Shown: positions 49,101-61,500, counted from the first letter of the stretch. The stretch: 64,000 nucleotides of DNA from Thelephora terrestris (GCA_015956445.1 WIUZ02000007.1:186001-250000); one strand, 5' to 3'. Numbers and translations: made by a program. Notes: generated from the sequence alone by a model not told the origin.

Positions 49101-49682
49101 AGAATCTCGTATACGTTCTCCGGGACTAAGAAATCACACCGTTGACCGCCTATGCCAAAACGCGAGGACGCCGATCACTTACGGTTCTTGACCTCACTGG
49201 TAAGTATGACCTCAAATTCCTTTCGGATATAGGGATCGAACAAGCGGTTGAAATAAAACCTGTCCGGTCTCTTCTTCCAACTCGCCAGGTCCGAGATCTT
49301 GTCCCTGTGCAATACGAAACATTTCGCCCGCAGTTGGCTGGTTTCGCAGATCTCGGAGTAAATCGCGGCCAAAAGCAGCCGGTTGTCGACCACCACACGA
49401 TCGGAAACATCCCCCGGACGATAATACCAAGCCAAGCGGACACGGGACCAAAACGTTGCCCCTTTGCCGGTCGTACCCTTAGGCACACCCTCCGCTGGTA
49501 AAAACTCCATAATACGGGCTATTGAGTACGGTGTACCGTCCCTGGCTGCCCAAGATGGCGAACAGTAAACGTGATCTGAAAATTCGAAATTGTTCATAAA
49601 CGTATAGAGGGAGATTTGGCAGAGGGGAATAACCATTCACTGTGACGATTTCGCCGTTCTTGAGAGTGACTTCCACGGCCAT
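46189..49682 (-). CDS. SNT2: Chromatin regulator Snt2 (BAH-PHD-SANT-PHD)
   Basis: Nuclear protein that in yeasts joins Rpd3-type histone deacetylase complexes and acts as an E3 ligase for excess histones. Order: MAVEVTLKNGE; a BAH domain (VYCSPSWAARDGTPYSIARI); a first PHD finger (LCETCQKWC, FHMGCVQPPL, WTCAPC); an AT-hook-like GPGRPRKDRK; WPFRYFG and DPNDFIFPRIATRTG; a helical ELM2-like stretch; a SANT domain (WIDRDWNFEEKANF ... VRYYAHWKK); a GATA-type finger (CASCKTRESAQWWKAP, LCDDCG); an extended PHD (CEICQND ... CLLCPK ... WVHVICSVFIPEL); and a terminal CMRCKSNYSPMFYP ... MCHKC finger. About 900 residues after about a dozen introns. Start at 49682 gives the conserved N-terminus directly. 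Confidence 0.9.
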
Positions 49683-50289
49683 AAGGGGGATGTGAACCGG
49701 GTGGATGCTGTGTAGAAATGAGGGAGAAGAAAAACCTAAAGTGGGTCAGATGGGTGGAAGAAAGCGCGTGAGAGAGGGATTAGGATTATTTGGAGGGAGA
49801 TTAAGAAGTGGGGAGGAGATTGAGTTGGGTGGATGGGACAGCGAGAGGGAGGGGGGAGGAATTCCCACGACAACATGCTTGTTCCGCGGTCGATCAACGT
49901 CAACGGTTGGAACAACACGGCTGAGGGCAGAAGCTAGAAAGACAAGTCGCGCTCTGTTTCGATATTCGGATGTTTTGACCTCAGCCCATGTCTGGGTGAA
50001 TCATCCAGCCCTTCTTCTCACCATAGCCGTGTGCTGCGGAACGCGGTGGAGTGACGGGCCTTGGTGGCAGTGTGGCCCTCTTGCTGCACACCGATGGAGA
50101 CCCATTCCTGAGCGCTCCCTGTGCTTCACCCTCATGGAGAACCTTCGCCACCATCCCTGTAATTTCACACCAGATAGGCAAAGCCTCCACGCCAGCTGAT
50201 GAAAAACACGTGGCAGGCCAGCGGCAATGCAATGAGTCCTAGTGTACGTAATGAACGAAATCTCATTTCTGTCCGTGATCGCTGGTGAA
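49683..50289. other. Upstream region of SNT2
   Basis: About 600 bp. The first 200 bp are purine-rich on the plus strand (GGGAGGA-type runs around 49790-49860), that is pyrimidine-rich when read in the direction of SNT2 transcription. No gene recognised. Confidence 0.4.
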
Positions 50290-50987
50290 CTAGTTCGCTG
50301 TTACAACACCCCTTACGGCTGAAGCCATGGCGGGGGGCGGTGATGCTTCTGGGGTAGACGCGATACCGAATTCCTTCCTCGCCTGGTTTCCCCAGACTTC
50401 GATTATCTGATTCAGGTCCCGAAGAACGCAGATCCTCTCTTGATCCAATTTTGGGAGGGTAAAATAAACGTTATCCCTCTCGATTCTTATTGGATTTTCA
50501 ACGGGCTCAGAGTCCCTAAGGATGTAGTACGATCGAAGTGTCAACTACCTCTATTCTCATCGGATGTCATCCTTCCACAGCGAACCTCGAGTCGGTCGGG
50601 CGACTGAGCCAACGGGATATTCCGGAGACTCAGAGTATGCGGTTTACAAGTATCCTACAAAGGAAGTCCATCGAGCCTGTCAAGCAGCTTCTCGAGGGCG
50701 CAGGCCCTACAGCAGAGGACATCGATGAGGCATGTATTTTTGGAAATTGGTTTTGTGAACCAATTGTACACCATGTACGCCGTTCTCGTCGGCCCCGCGT
50801 ACTCAAAGTCCAGGAGTCCCTGAAACTCTGCGGGCCACGAAATGGCCAGCTGATGATCATGGCCGCCTCGTGTAACGCTGTCCCTCGGTGCGCCGGCCTG
50901 CCAGATCCTTGAGCCTTTCCATCCAATGGGGTAGCTGTGGTTCTCGCATCCAGGACAATTCACTTTGGTAACAAAGGAGGACACCAA
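50290..50987 (-). CDS. Uncertain hypothetical gene or relic
   Basis: Two open stretches on the minus strand could be exons: 50987-50655 (containing FVTKVNCPGCENHSYPIGW and LLDFEYAGPTRTAYMVYNWF) and 50544-50290 (LRSYYILRDSEPVENPIRI and VYFTLPKLDQERICVLRDLN, ending VRGVVTAN). The second begins right after an acceptor-like GGTAG. Composition is protein-like but I recognise no family and no clean splice or start was found. It may be the 3' part of a lineage-specific gene or a decayed one. Confidence 0.25.
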
Positions 50988-52088
50988 TCCAAATCTTCAC
51001 AGCACTCGGATCGTTATTCCACTAGTGATGCCGCTCTACTTATGAGATGTCAGCTTCTCCGTGTACATTCATCAAAGAGCTGATCCCCGGGAGCCGCCTT
51101 TTCTGCCATGACCCCCCTAGGGACACGCGCGACTTCCCGCTCTCTGCTCGTACGCTGTGACTACTTCATTGTGGGTCAGGAAGAAAGCGTTATCAGTGAT
51201 CTCTAGTTCGAATGACGCGGGACCTCTCTACAGATAATCCTTTCAGAAGTGTGGAAATGAATACTTAGCTCGCAGTGCAAGCGGCATCTTCGCGTGTTGT
51301 CCAGGATACCGACTCGGTGGTATCCGCTACCAACAATAGTGGCCTTTCCACCAGCCAAATCTATCCCTGCGCGCCTAGATAACCTAGGAACTGGCGCTCA
51401 CTGACGAGAGGCGTACTCGGGCCAGCCACCGCAAAGGACCTGACATAGCGGCACCGGTCGTGACGTTGTCCGTGGGTGGACGGAAGTTTTGACTCCGATG
51501 AACTTCATGGCCTTTGTTATGGGGACGGTCCCTCTGTCCAAATTCTTGATTATTTGTTATTCAAAGCCCAAACTGGCGGGACTAGCTTGTCCGTACAGAA
51601 CTCACGTCTCGTCCGTAATGATCTATCGAGTGCCGACTGGACGGGCATCACTCAGTATGATCATCGATATTCTGCATTGGGGGCAGCGCTCACATCGCTC
51701 GTAAACCCGCTCGAAACCCACTGTCTGCGCAACAACCCCACCAGTTCAATCCTCTTGCCCACTTGCGAACGGTTTCATCGAGAGTTACACCGTAGGGAGT
51801 CTTCTCCAGAGCGCTTAGGAGATGGAGAACCAGCGGCCGGTGGACAGACTATTCAACCGTTGTTGGGAACTGCCTCTCAGTGCTCGCAATCAAGTGCCAC
51901 GTTGATTGCTTGTTGTAGTGGAGACCCTTGCGCGAAATCAGGCGCATGGTGGTGGCCGTCGAAGGGGCCCCACAGTTCCCCGGAGCGACCACCAATGAGC
52001 ACAAAGATCAATATCTGTCATTTCAGGTACAATTTGTGAGAAAGAAGAAAAGACACGGTTTGAACGCCCTGGAAAACTAAAGTTATCG
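50988..52088. other. Gene-poor region with a small inverted repeat
   Basis: 1.1 kb. A perfect 7-bp inverted repeat (GGATACC, 8-nt loop, GGTATCC) lies at 51304-51325. A plus-strand open frame of 187 codons (51476-52039) is low in recognisable structure. On the minus strand near 51690-51850 a stretch reading RPLVLHLLSALEKTPYG then DETVRKWARGLNWWGCC looks protein-like and follows an acceptor-like AATAG, but it ends in a stop and has no clear 5' partner. Confidence 0.3.
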
Positions 52089-53759
52089 CTAATCTGAACA
52101 ATAATTGAAGGGACAGTCCTTATTCAGATCAGGATAGTATAGGAACAAGTCGACCAAACCTCTAATCTGCTCCTGAACGTTTGAACATATATGAACTCCT
52201 TTACCGGACAGACTCAATGAAAAGGACTGCTCGCCAGAGGCCTGATGAGCCAGGTATCGGACCAGGGGATCCCAATCATCCTCCTCCACCTTTACACCCT
52301 CCAAAACCAACCATCGTAGAGAAGGGAGGAGTTTCCTGTGTGCATTCGGCCCGCTTGGGTCTGGCAGCAGAAACCACTCGAGTATTACCGCATCAATTAG
52401 GCGCAACACTTCGACGTTGGGTGCATCGACGAGCAACTCCTCCATAGAACCCGTCGAGATATCCGTTAAAAGATATGTAATGCGTTCCTGGGGGAGGAGC
52501 GTAAGGAGGTCGATGCATACTCTATTATCTTCCTCTATGTTCGTGCGGGGCAGCATCATCAGAAATTCCGCGTATGGGGGGCCCAGGTTTTGTGGTCGGT
52601 TCGTGTGGCGATCCCCAACACCCGCAACGCTAGCCTCTAGCGAGACCCCAGCGCAGTTGGACATGACAGAGATAGCGAGCCTACTCTTGGATCGTGCATC
52701 GTCCTCGAGACAATCCCGAATGTAAGGCCCAATGGACTGCCCAGCCTCCAGTGTGCAATCATCAAAACATACATCCAAGTGGTCCATCTCGTTGGAAAAC
52801 TCCAGCCGCTGTAGGATTGTGAGGGCACAGCGAAAATCCATCCCAAAGGAAACCCGCTTCAGGTGACGCAGTGGCGCTCGGAACCCATGGCCACTCCTAA
52901 CGTCATCATCAATCTCTATTAGGTCCAGCGCGATGGTCTGAAGGTAAGGGTTTGCGGTAAGGAGAGAAAGTATTTGTGATGTGGTTGGGATGGATTGGCG
53001 TGAAATCATTTCGTGGCTGAGTCGAAAGTTGACGAGTGCCTTAGTGTGCGATTTCAGGTGTTCTAAGGCGAAACCTGAGCATCCGTTTAGGGAGAGATAT
53101 CGCAATTTGGGGAAGTAGTGTCGGGCGAAGAAATCTGCCACGTCCACGCCGGTCAAAATGATCGACTCGATAGAGCTATGTCGGACGAAGTCGTTCTCGG
53201 GGGTCAACAATGAAATGATAGAGGCCTCGATGGCCTTGTCCGTGCGTCTGAAGTGAACTTTGCGCACAAGGTCACGCGAGGCGCGACTTTTGAGGGCGCC
53301 CCTTATGGTTTCGTCGAAAGTCCCACCTGGAAGCGTCATAGCTCCGTCTAACACGAGATCCACCGGGGAGTTTTCAAATCGAAGGCAGCGTCGCTTCCAG
53401 TCCACCAAATTGTCACCCCAGCAACTCCACAGCTCCGGTGTATGGCGGGCGACTTCGTACCAGTGGTGACAGACGAGGAGGAAGTTGTATGGATTGGTCT
53501 GGATCGTGGCGAAGCAGTCTTCCTCCCATGGAACCCTTGGAATGAGATTCATTTGAAAGATGCGCCCAAGGATCTCCGGAGGTATGCGCGCGACGCTCAG
53601 GAGGGAGTTTTGGGAGCGTTTTAGCTGGATGAGTTCCGCCTCCCTTTCCGCGATTTGTTTGTCCGAGATGAGGATAGGGTCGATGCCGATTTCGCGGTCC
53701 ATACTGGTGTTGAAGCCCACATCAGATGCCATCGTGAATTTAGAAACAGTTTTGCTCAC
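52089..53759 (-). CDS. F-box-like protein of agaricomycete type
   Basis: Single-exon frame of 556 codons. A short N-terminal helix (ISDKQIAEREAELIQLKRSQ) is followed by an F-box-like segment (LLSVARIPPEILGRIFQMNL) and the usual FLLVCHHWYEVARHTPELWSCW block seen in the large F-box families of mushrooms. The rest carries loose leucine-rich stretches (LRYLSLNGCSGFALEHLKSH, NVEVLRLIDAVILEWF), as expected of a substrate-binding repeat domain. It should link a target to the SCF ubiquitin ligase through Skp1; the target is unknown. Start is the first Met (MSKTVSKFTMASD); the second, MASD, is also possible. Confidence 0.82.
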   Translation of the reverse strand: MSKTVSKFTMASDVGFNTSMDREIGIDPILISDKQIAEREAELIQLKRSQNSLLSVARIPPEILGRIFQMNLIPRVPWEEDCFATIQTNPYNFLLVCHHWYEVARHTPELWSCWGDNLVDWKRRCLRFENSPVDLVLDGAMTLPGGTFDETIRGALKSRASRDLVRKVHFRRTDKAIEASIISLLTPENDFVRHSSIESIILTGVDVADFFARHYFPKLRYLSLNGCSGFALEHLKSHTKALVNFRLSHEMISRQSIPTTSQILSLLTANPYLQTIALDLIEIDDDVRSGHGFRAPLRHLKRVSFGMDFRCALTILQRLEFSNEMDHLDVCFDDCTLEAGQSIGPYIRDCLEDDARSKSRLAISVMSNCAGVSLEASVAGVGDRHTNRPQNLGPPYAEFLMMLPRTNIEEDNRVCIDLLTLLPQERITYLLTDISTGSMEELLVDAPNVEVLRLIDAVILEWFLLPDPSGPNAHRKLLPSLRWLVLEGVKVEEDDWDPLVRYLAHQASGEQSFSLSLSGKGVHICSNVQEQIRGLVDLFLYYPDLNKDCPFNYCSD

Positions 53760-55472
53760 ATTGGCCGCGAGAGGTGTTGTGGTTTGAGGCGAAAGCCGGA
53801 TTGATTGGCACGCGGTGGCGGTCTGAAATCATCTGATGCGATAATCTTACCATGCTTGCAAGGTTTCTGTGACCCCCTAAATTATGAACGCCGTGCCGCC
53901 GAAAATTTCAATCCACCTCTTCGGACCGGAGGGGGGTCATCTGCGCTCCGGGGCGTGGAGTTTTCGACTGGCAGCGGAGGAGGCTATCCACTCGTCTAAA
54001 GAGATGAGAGACGGAGGAAAAGGCGTCGCGGATGATTTGAGGTGGACATGGAGCGGGATCAGGTTCTTTCTCAATCCTCCGGATTCTGGAGTAAGCTTCA
54101 GTGAGTCGTTCAATCCTCCCGATACTTTTCTGTGATGATTTTTCAAACCATACTTTACCACATTCCGATTCAATCGTGTGGACAAGCATGATCAAATTTC
54201 AGCCTTGTCTGAATCCAATTCCCCGGTCACTTTCCTCCGCTAACCCTTCGATATTCTGTAGGGAGTCGATGGCACCCAGATTGTTATTGCGACGTGTCAT
54301 ACTGTGAGTGTCGTCACGTCTTTCGTGCTTTGATGAAAATTTCCGATGGGCGGACACGAACGTCTCTCGAACTATACCAAACTCCCTCATCGTACAATGA
54401 GGGACGGGCCTGAGGACTTGCTGAAACGCATCGATCCCCTGATTCTTCTAACCCCACACAACTCCTATCGAATATTTGCTGATCGTCCAATTTTCAGTTC
54501 CCCGAGGGATTAGAGACCCATGTACCGGCCCCGTTTCGATAGACGACGCCAATCATCATCTTGGCCACGAATATCCCCTCATTTCCACGGACTAACCCAC
54601 CACTGCTTCCGTCCTTACTATTTGGAGAGGAATAGAACATATCCTCAGTGCACACTCAACCCCTCCCCAATTCCGCCTGGCTCCAATGCCATGGCAGGGC
54701 CACAAGGCCAGCGGGGGTTGTATCATACTGCGGGGTCGCGGTAGTTGTGCGTCCCCAGAGCCGCAACTGCGATGCGCTAACAAGAGAGTGTCTGAGGTGA
54801 CTCTCCCTGGGCTAAAGTCTTGACGGCCATCAGACTACTGTCATCAGGTTTCCTCCACGTCGTTACCCAAGCTCTGGAAGCACGTCCGCTTCATGTACGC
54901 GCTCCCCGCATCCTTGCCAAATAGCAAGCCCTGAACCTGGTCACCTTTTGAAACGTCATACGAATTATGGCGCAGAATCTATCCATCCGTACTCAATTTA
55001 TCATTGAACATTCTCAGCTGAAGTAGCTTTGCCGGACCTCAGACGCGGTTGCCCATTCCACGTATCACGAATGAAGCGCTGCGGGTTGGATTGGAGACAC
55101 GATGTCCCTTTGAGTTTGTATGCTCAAGGGCTGTGGTCCATCTTTTTAGAGTGTGCACGCTGGACCAAGGCAGTTTGAGGAATCCATCCACTCTGACTCT
55201 TCCGGGACCAACCCGCCTGATGAACTGCTTCTGCGGTGATGTTTTTTCGATCCCAAGCGTCAGATCCGATTGGCCGTGTCCCCATGGGGGATCTGAGCAT
55301 CAATTTGAGCGAAAAGAGCTGCGGTTGTGAGTAGACCTCCAGTATCCGTATGCTACATCGCGGCCAGTCACGTGGTGAACCGCGCTTGGTCAACCAAGAT
55401 CCTGCTAAACGTAGGTTCCCAAGTCCTTGTGTTAACCCTGGACCTGTCGCTTTCAGTCGCTATCCTCCCACA
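53760..55472. other. 1.7-kb gene-poor region
   Basis: Between divergent genes. Short frames on both strands (for example 53884-54135 plus and 53908-54195 minus) are mutual shadows with no family resemblance. I see no RNA gene, repeat array or transposon end. Confidence 0.4.
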
Positions 55473-56788
55473 ATGACACCGGCGCGGCGGACCAACAAGC
55501 GGAAGGCGCAAGCTAATCTCCGATCACAGGCGAAACGGAGGCCGCTTGGGAACGAGGAGTTGGAGGGCGCTGTACATTTGACCAACAGGGAGAACGAACT
55601 CCACAAACCGGCATATAACGAAAATTGCTATCATTGGTATCACTATGACGTGGTCGAGCCCGTCGAGGAGTTCGCGAAAATCGATTTCCCTACTGAAACT
55701 CAGCGTTCGTGGCCTGGTTACATGTACGTCACCCATTCTCACTTCCCTTCGATAACTATCTCATGGTATGCAGGTGAAAGAATGTTGTGGAGCTCCCATG
55801 GGAGCACCCGCAGTTGGATGCCTCCCTCTTCGAGTACAGCGAAGGGGACCTTATTGAGGTTTCGATTACCCGCTGTCTCCGATCCCCGTTGGGAGCTAAA
55901 CCGAATGTTTGGACCCCGGGATACTCCTGTCTGTACAAAATCCCCACCAGGTACCACCGCGTCTTGCTAGGTTTCAAGAGGGAGATTGACTTCATAATGG
56001 AAGACAAGGTCGACGACGACGAATCCCTCTTCCGTTGCCAATACTTAATGCGAGTCCTTGACTCCTTCGCGGAAGAACTTCGGGACCAGACCAGAAACGA
56101 ACAACAAAGCCAGCCCGTAAAGGACCCTGCAAAGTTTCGATCCCGGGTCCTCAATCCAATCATCCAGCGTCAGCGAAGAGGGGTTGCCGACAACGATCCA
56201 GACGAGGTCAAGAAAGCCGTGGGGATCAAACTCGAAGACGCTGTAAACTTTTACTTGGCCCAGGACCCTCTCGACCCTCAGCACTGCCGGGCACTTTTTC
56301 GACACCTCCTTTACATCACGCCGGTTCGCATGAGCTTTGCGTGTTATAGTTCACGGTTTAGCAAGGCTGTCTATGAGAAGGGTAGGGTTAATACAGAGTT
56401 CCTGAGACGCTGTCGTTCGCGTGTCCAACAAGATACCAGTGATCAGACTTTGTTGCTTCCATTCGAGGTCGAGGTGATTGAACTTGAAGGACTTGGAGGC
56501 CTGTACAGGGGGTTGATCAAAGCTTCGGTGAGTGGTTTTCATCCCTATTTTCTAGGGGCTCGAAGCGCTCACATGGGGATCCCAGGCAACCCCCGAGATT
56601 TCATCCACCAGGCAGGAGGGAGCAAACCTATAAGCAAACGAAAAGGTGAAAGCCTCCATGGTGGACGAGCAAGCTTCTCCAGCTGGACAAAACATAGAAA
56701 TCCTCCCGGTCGACTGAGAAGAGGGGGGTTTTGGATTTTTTTGCCCATTGTGTCTAGGTTTTTTCTACGTCGTTCGAGAAATCCGTGA
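55473..56788 (+). CDS. Hypothetical protein, unrecognised family
   Basis: A basic N-terminus (MTPARRTNKRKAQANLRSQ) resembles a nuclear localisation signal. It is followed by aromatic-rich NENCYHWYHYDVVEP, then, after an intron near 55730-55780, VELPWEHPQLDASLFEYSEGDLIEVSI, YSCLYKIPTRYHRVLLGF, an acidic stretch (EDKVDDDESLF) and a long helical part (EVKKAVGIKLEDAVNFYLAQ, ALFRHLLYITPVRMSFACY). The intron borders are not clean: the acceptor that keeps the second frame is the AG at 55779-55780, and the donor would be GTCACC after YMY. The 3' end is also uncertain; a donor (GTGAGT) at 56528 suggests the last real exon may lie further on. Codon use and amino acid mix are those of a real protein. 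Function unknown. Confidence 0.5.
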
Positions 56789-57295
56789 GTCGCTGTGCTT
56801 TCCCCTTATTCCCTCTCCCGGTCTTTCATACAATGGTACCATACATGTACGCCGCAATGCACATGACCCGAACATCATATGGCATGTAAAATAGCTTCTA
56901 TTCGCTCAGTGGCTGCTAATGGAAAGGCGTGGTACATATTATTCGGACTCTCAATCCAATGTGTTCTAAGCTCTGCCAGAACTCGAGTAAATAACTACAC
57001 TACTGTCGTCGTCAAGGTTCTGTAGAACCGATACGCTAGGTCTACGGGTGGGAAGCCTGTCTAGTTCCAATACAAAAAGATATGCGACCCACGATGTGGA
57101 ACGAGAAACGGGAAATTGTGATGGATGGGCGAGGATGTGGGATGTATGATTGCGGGATTAATTATGCTACAAGCCGTGAGTGACGTAGGTTGTGGTGGGT
57201 ATTACGACAATGCGTGAACGATTATTGCGGGGAATGGATTGGTCGTAAAGTATCGTGAAGGTGAACCAGTCGGTCTTGCCCTAAGGAGCTCCAAT
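56789..57295. other. Convergent 3' region between two hypothetical genes
   Basis: About 500 bp, AT-richer than its surroundings, with no open frame of note. Presumably two 3' UTRs. Confidence 0.4.
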
Positions 57296-58514
57296 TTAAG
57301 GACGCTGGCGCTTGGATCTTCGTGGTTCCTCTTGCTCGGTCACGAAATCCAGCTTCCTCTTTGACGGCTTCTTGGGCAAGGGCGCGACGACTTCCCTCGG
57401 AGGCACGGGGGTATCTAAGGGATCTTCAACCATGACGACACTGACGAGGTCGCCCTTGTCGTCATAAGTAACCTCGTACTTGGGAAGCTTGGTATTTTCC
57501 CAGGTGAAGCCCCTAGCAAGTGCATCATTGAGCCTTCGGTCCGCCTCGTCAAGCCTACGTTTGGCAATGGTAACCGAGGGGAGCCTCAGGCTCATGATTT
57601 CCTCGACAGTGGGGGGAGTCGAACGTGCTACGGGCCGACCATCCCTAACCTTCTTGGGGTCAAACCCAAGGGAATAGACGGCCTGCAGCACAGCATGTCG
57701 AAACTCTTGATGAGCATCGTGATACTCCTCCTCCAGATGACGCGGTCCTAGAGGGAGATACTCGGGGTTGCGAGTAGATCGACGAACGGGCCCAGATGCC
57801 ACTGGTTTCTTGTGGACACGAATGGTCGAACGCTGCACAAGGGGTATTTCGCGAGCCGGTCCGGTCCCGGGGGTATCGTGTTCCTCGTTTGGAGGTAATT
57901 CCGGTTCAGGGGAAGTCGAAGGCGTCAAGCACGCAGATCGAAGATCTCTTAATTGGGTAACGTCCATATCTGATCCCGAAGATGACGACGCCGATGCCTC
58001 TGAAGACTTCACTGAAGCCAGATTGAGGGATTTATCCACGCGAGACTGGAACTCTTCATCGACTGGGGCGAGCGGTGGCGATGCAGAGGATCTCTGTGAT
58101 GACGGATCGCCTGGTTGATCGAGATCGGAGAGAACGGACGAAGGTGGGGTGAGAAGAAAGCGGGGGGAACGTCGGCGAGTGTTCGCGGGCATGTCGCAGA
58201 CGATGTCAGAGGAACTAAGAGAGGTCGATCCATCGAGTTTAGGGGCTTTATAGGCGTGGGCCACCTGGCCACTGCCGCGACTGGTCAAAGAGACTGGTCC
58301 CGATGGGGTGGCCTGTGAAAGACACGGATCAGGTTGAGGACTGAAATCCAGCTCAGGTTGACCATCGTCCCCCTCTTCGAGCGGAGGAAGGTCGTCTACG
58401 ACATCCGCTGTACGATCCACGTTTCAGGGCGACCACATAAATTCAGTGTAACATTGACCTACCTGGGGAAATTGGAAAATTGAGTGAAATACGAGAGGTA
58501 ACGCCGACTGCCAT
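57296..58514 (-). CDS. Hypothetical Ser/Pro-rich, probably nuclear protein
   Basis: Exon 1 starts at ATG 58514 (MAVGVTSRISLNFPISP); a short intron from 58464 (GTAGGT) to about 58409 joins it to ADVVDDLPPLEEGDDG. The N-terminal two thirds are low-complexity and acidic/Ser-rich (SSEASASSSSGSDMD). The C-terminal third is more ordered: RRSTRNPEYLPLGPRHLEEE, FRHAVLQAVYSLGFDPKKV, VTIAKRRLDEADRRLNDALA, then a basic end (KKPSKRKLDF, PRRSKRQRP) that resembles a bipartite nuclear signal. About 390 residues. No known domain recognised. A role in chromatin or transcription is only a guess from composition. Confidence 0.62.
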
Positions 58515-61500
58515 CGTTATTTCAAGTGACGGAATTAATTCGAATGATTCGTGGCTGAAAGAGGCCGGTATATGAAAGTGAATGGGGTGTATGGAAGAAG
58601 TGGAAAGGAGAGGGTGAGTGGCAAGTGATGGAACGGATCACCACGATTCCTTCCTTTTTCGGTCATCATCACGGGGCGCTCACGTTGATCTCTCACACAT
58701 ACTTGGCGCATACCCTGAGCCGAGTTTGACTTGTTGGATCCATTAGAGGCTGCAGATGATGAGGCATGCGTCAATACTCAGGTTGTCGCACAGTTAAGTC
58801 GTGGATCACTAGTCACTTCTGGGACTGCCACGCCACGCCGCACGCGGACCCAGAGCCTCGAGGCATCACCAGCTCGTTTGGCGTCGGTGGAGGTACCCCC
58901 ACCTCAAAGGCGAGAGTCCTGAAGGTCCAATCCGCCATTGTTTACAGGGGGAGGAGGCTCATACTACTTCGATAATGGAGCGTTGTCGTAGGGAGTCGGC
59001 CTGATTCCTCTTGCCGCTGCTGTGAGTAATTTTATACAGAAACGCGTTTTCCTTATCATCGAATACCAAGTCTTAAGTCTTAACGCTAAGCCGTTAAACC
59101 CAGTTATAATATCGTTAGTGGCATGCCCTTCTCCCCTCATCCAACTCCCCCCCCTGACGCTTTTGATCGAAGTCTGTTCCACGACCTTTTACTCAGCGCT
59201 TAGTTATCTCTGATTATGTGTTATCACTGTGGCAGGTAACCACCAACGACCGTCTTGGGCGCAAGGGTGCGTTACGCCACACCTTTATCGACATCAGGCT
59301 GTAACTCAATTCTCTTTCAAGCCCGCGTGAAATACAACCCTAAAGACACAGCGGGGTCGGAAACCCGTCGCTGCACAGACCGGCACCTACCGTACCAAGG
59401 CCACGTTGATGAAACGGTACGCAAATATGATGTCTGATATTCTCCATGGCCGACTCCCTCATGTCTCGCTGAATATAATAGCGAGTACTACATCAGACGT
59501 GACGACAGTTAATTCTGGGATTGGCGATGGAACAGGCTTGGATATGTATTAGTAGGCCTCTATTGAAACCCTCGTATCTTTTCTGAGTACGTCGACCCTC
59601 TAGAATTTCTGGAAGCGTTCATCCCCGCACCTTGGCAGCAATGAATTGCTCCGCAAACAAGGGAAGGCCACCGGCTTCAGATGTTTTCTTCTTGTCTAGA
59701 AGGTCCCCCGTGCATTCACACCACGCCGCTTCTTCGTTTCGTTTCCAGAAATCTCAATCAGTAAGCATGAACCAGTTCTCAGCCGAAACCTTGGATACTT
59801 ATCCCACGCGACATCAGCGATTCGCGTCCTGAGCGATCGGATTTGGTAGGATGTTTTGAATGGGAAAGGTTTATTCAGTCTCTTCAGTCTCACATCAACG
59901 ACACTTTCCTTGTCCTCATTCCACGACCCAGAAAGCACGTCGGATGAACTCAAATCCACTCCGAGACCGCCCCCCAGTGAACGAGTGAGGGGTCAATTTG
60001 CTGATTGAGTCGGGACCTGAAACGCAGGAGGGCTGCTTCGGATGCGTCGTGAACAGCCGTCTATGTAGTATGCTTCTTCTCTTCTGCCTCACCATCCCCC
60101 TAGGTTTTGGGATGAGGAGAGCTTGTGTTCGTTGTACTTTTCATGCGACCGCACCGGACGAACCGCGACCGTTGTCGAGTGCCAGGCTAGTCGGGAATAG
60201 GTGAGTGTTTCAGATTTCGAGACGATTCAGCTTCCCGAAGCAGTCGGGCTGATGTATATTCTTGCCGGGCTTTCAGCTCGAAACAGCAAAGTCATTGTCA
60301 GATCGCTGATGCTTTAGAGGCCGCATGCTAGGTATTTCCACCAGACACATACAATATCTGGAAGAAATGCTAATGAGGATCGTCCAGACTACTAGTGGCA
60401 CCTTCATGTGGCGCGCAGCCTCCCGCACTTCTCTCGCTGCGGTATCATCTACCTCATCCGCTACCACTGAAATGGTGCTGATGGGTTTCACCGCCTCGCT
60501 CGTTTTTAAATTGAACCCAAATGCGCCGAGAAGAAACTAAGTGTCTTAGAGAGGTACGAAGTGTTCCTGGAAGTGAGAGTCTGTTTTTTGTGAACTTAAT
60601 ACGCAGGCGTATGCGTGAAACCCTGATGAGCACCCCAAACTCCAGCACCCCCCTGAGGTGTCGGCTGGAGTTGAAGAGCGCGATTTTCACTTCGCGTATT
60701 GCCCTGTGATGCTCATTTTCAACGCCCAACCTTGTTCGGTTAGCGACCACCAAAAGGTCAGCAAAATCCCTCAAACGCAGTAGCAAATGAGGTAAGGGAG
60801 ACCGTTGCCACCTGACCCAGTGACGACTTACCTAGAACTAGAGCCCTCCGACGAAGGGACGGTAGACCCCGATCCCTACCTAGGAGAGGATCGGAAGGCG
60901 GCGTTCCAATGCACGATGCACACTCCACCAAGAGATGCCTTATTGCCGTCGCAACGATTTCATATAATATAAAACAGAATAGTTCGTTTGACCTTGATTT
61001 TGGAGATGGGATCCATTCGGATTACAAATCATGTGCATGGGTGATACAATTGGGGTTCTCAGTTCTCCGTGCCCCGGTGATGAGTTTTCTGGGGGAAAGG
61101 GTGCATAGGGTAAGGGATCACCCTGCGCCGAACTCGACCTCTAACCAGAAGACCCTAGCAGACTCTACGAGACATGTTAGTGTGGTACTCCTTGATTGGC
61201 GCGACCCGTAGAAGTGGTACAAAACGCGTCGCCCAAGACTTTTAAGGCACAGAGGACAGGAAGCCAGGTGGCAGTGTCTGTGTGTCGAGTGACGTCCGAA
61301 AACCGAGTGTTCCACAGACGAATCCGCAGCGTCAAGACGATAAGGGAGCATCGGCACCTAATAAGAATTGGGGACAGATCCGCGTGCTCACTCGTCTGGA
61401 AGTGTTTCGTCAGGTCAAAATCGGGTTGTGGTGGAACGAGACGACGGGAAAGGGGCGACAAGATAAGGGATAGGAGTGTTCACGTCACTCACGCAAACCG

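Noticed and set aside
51476-52039. 187-codon plus-strand frame
   Set aside because: No family resemblance, no upstream promoter sign, and composition like a chance frame in GC-balanced DNA.
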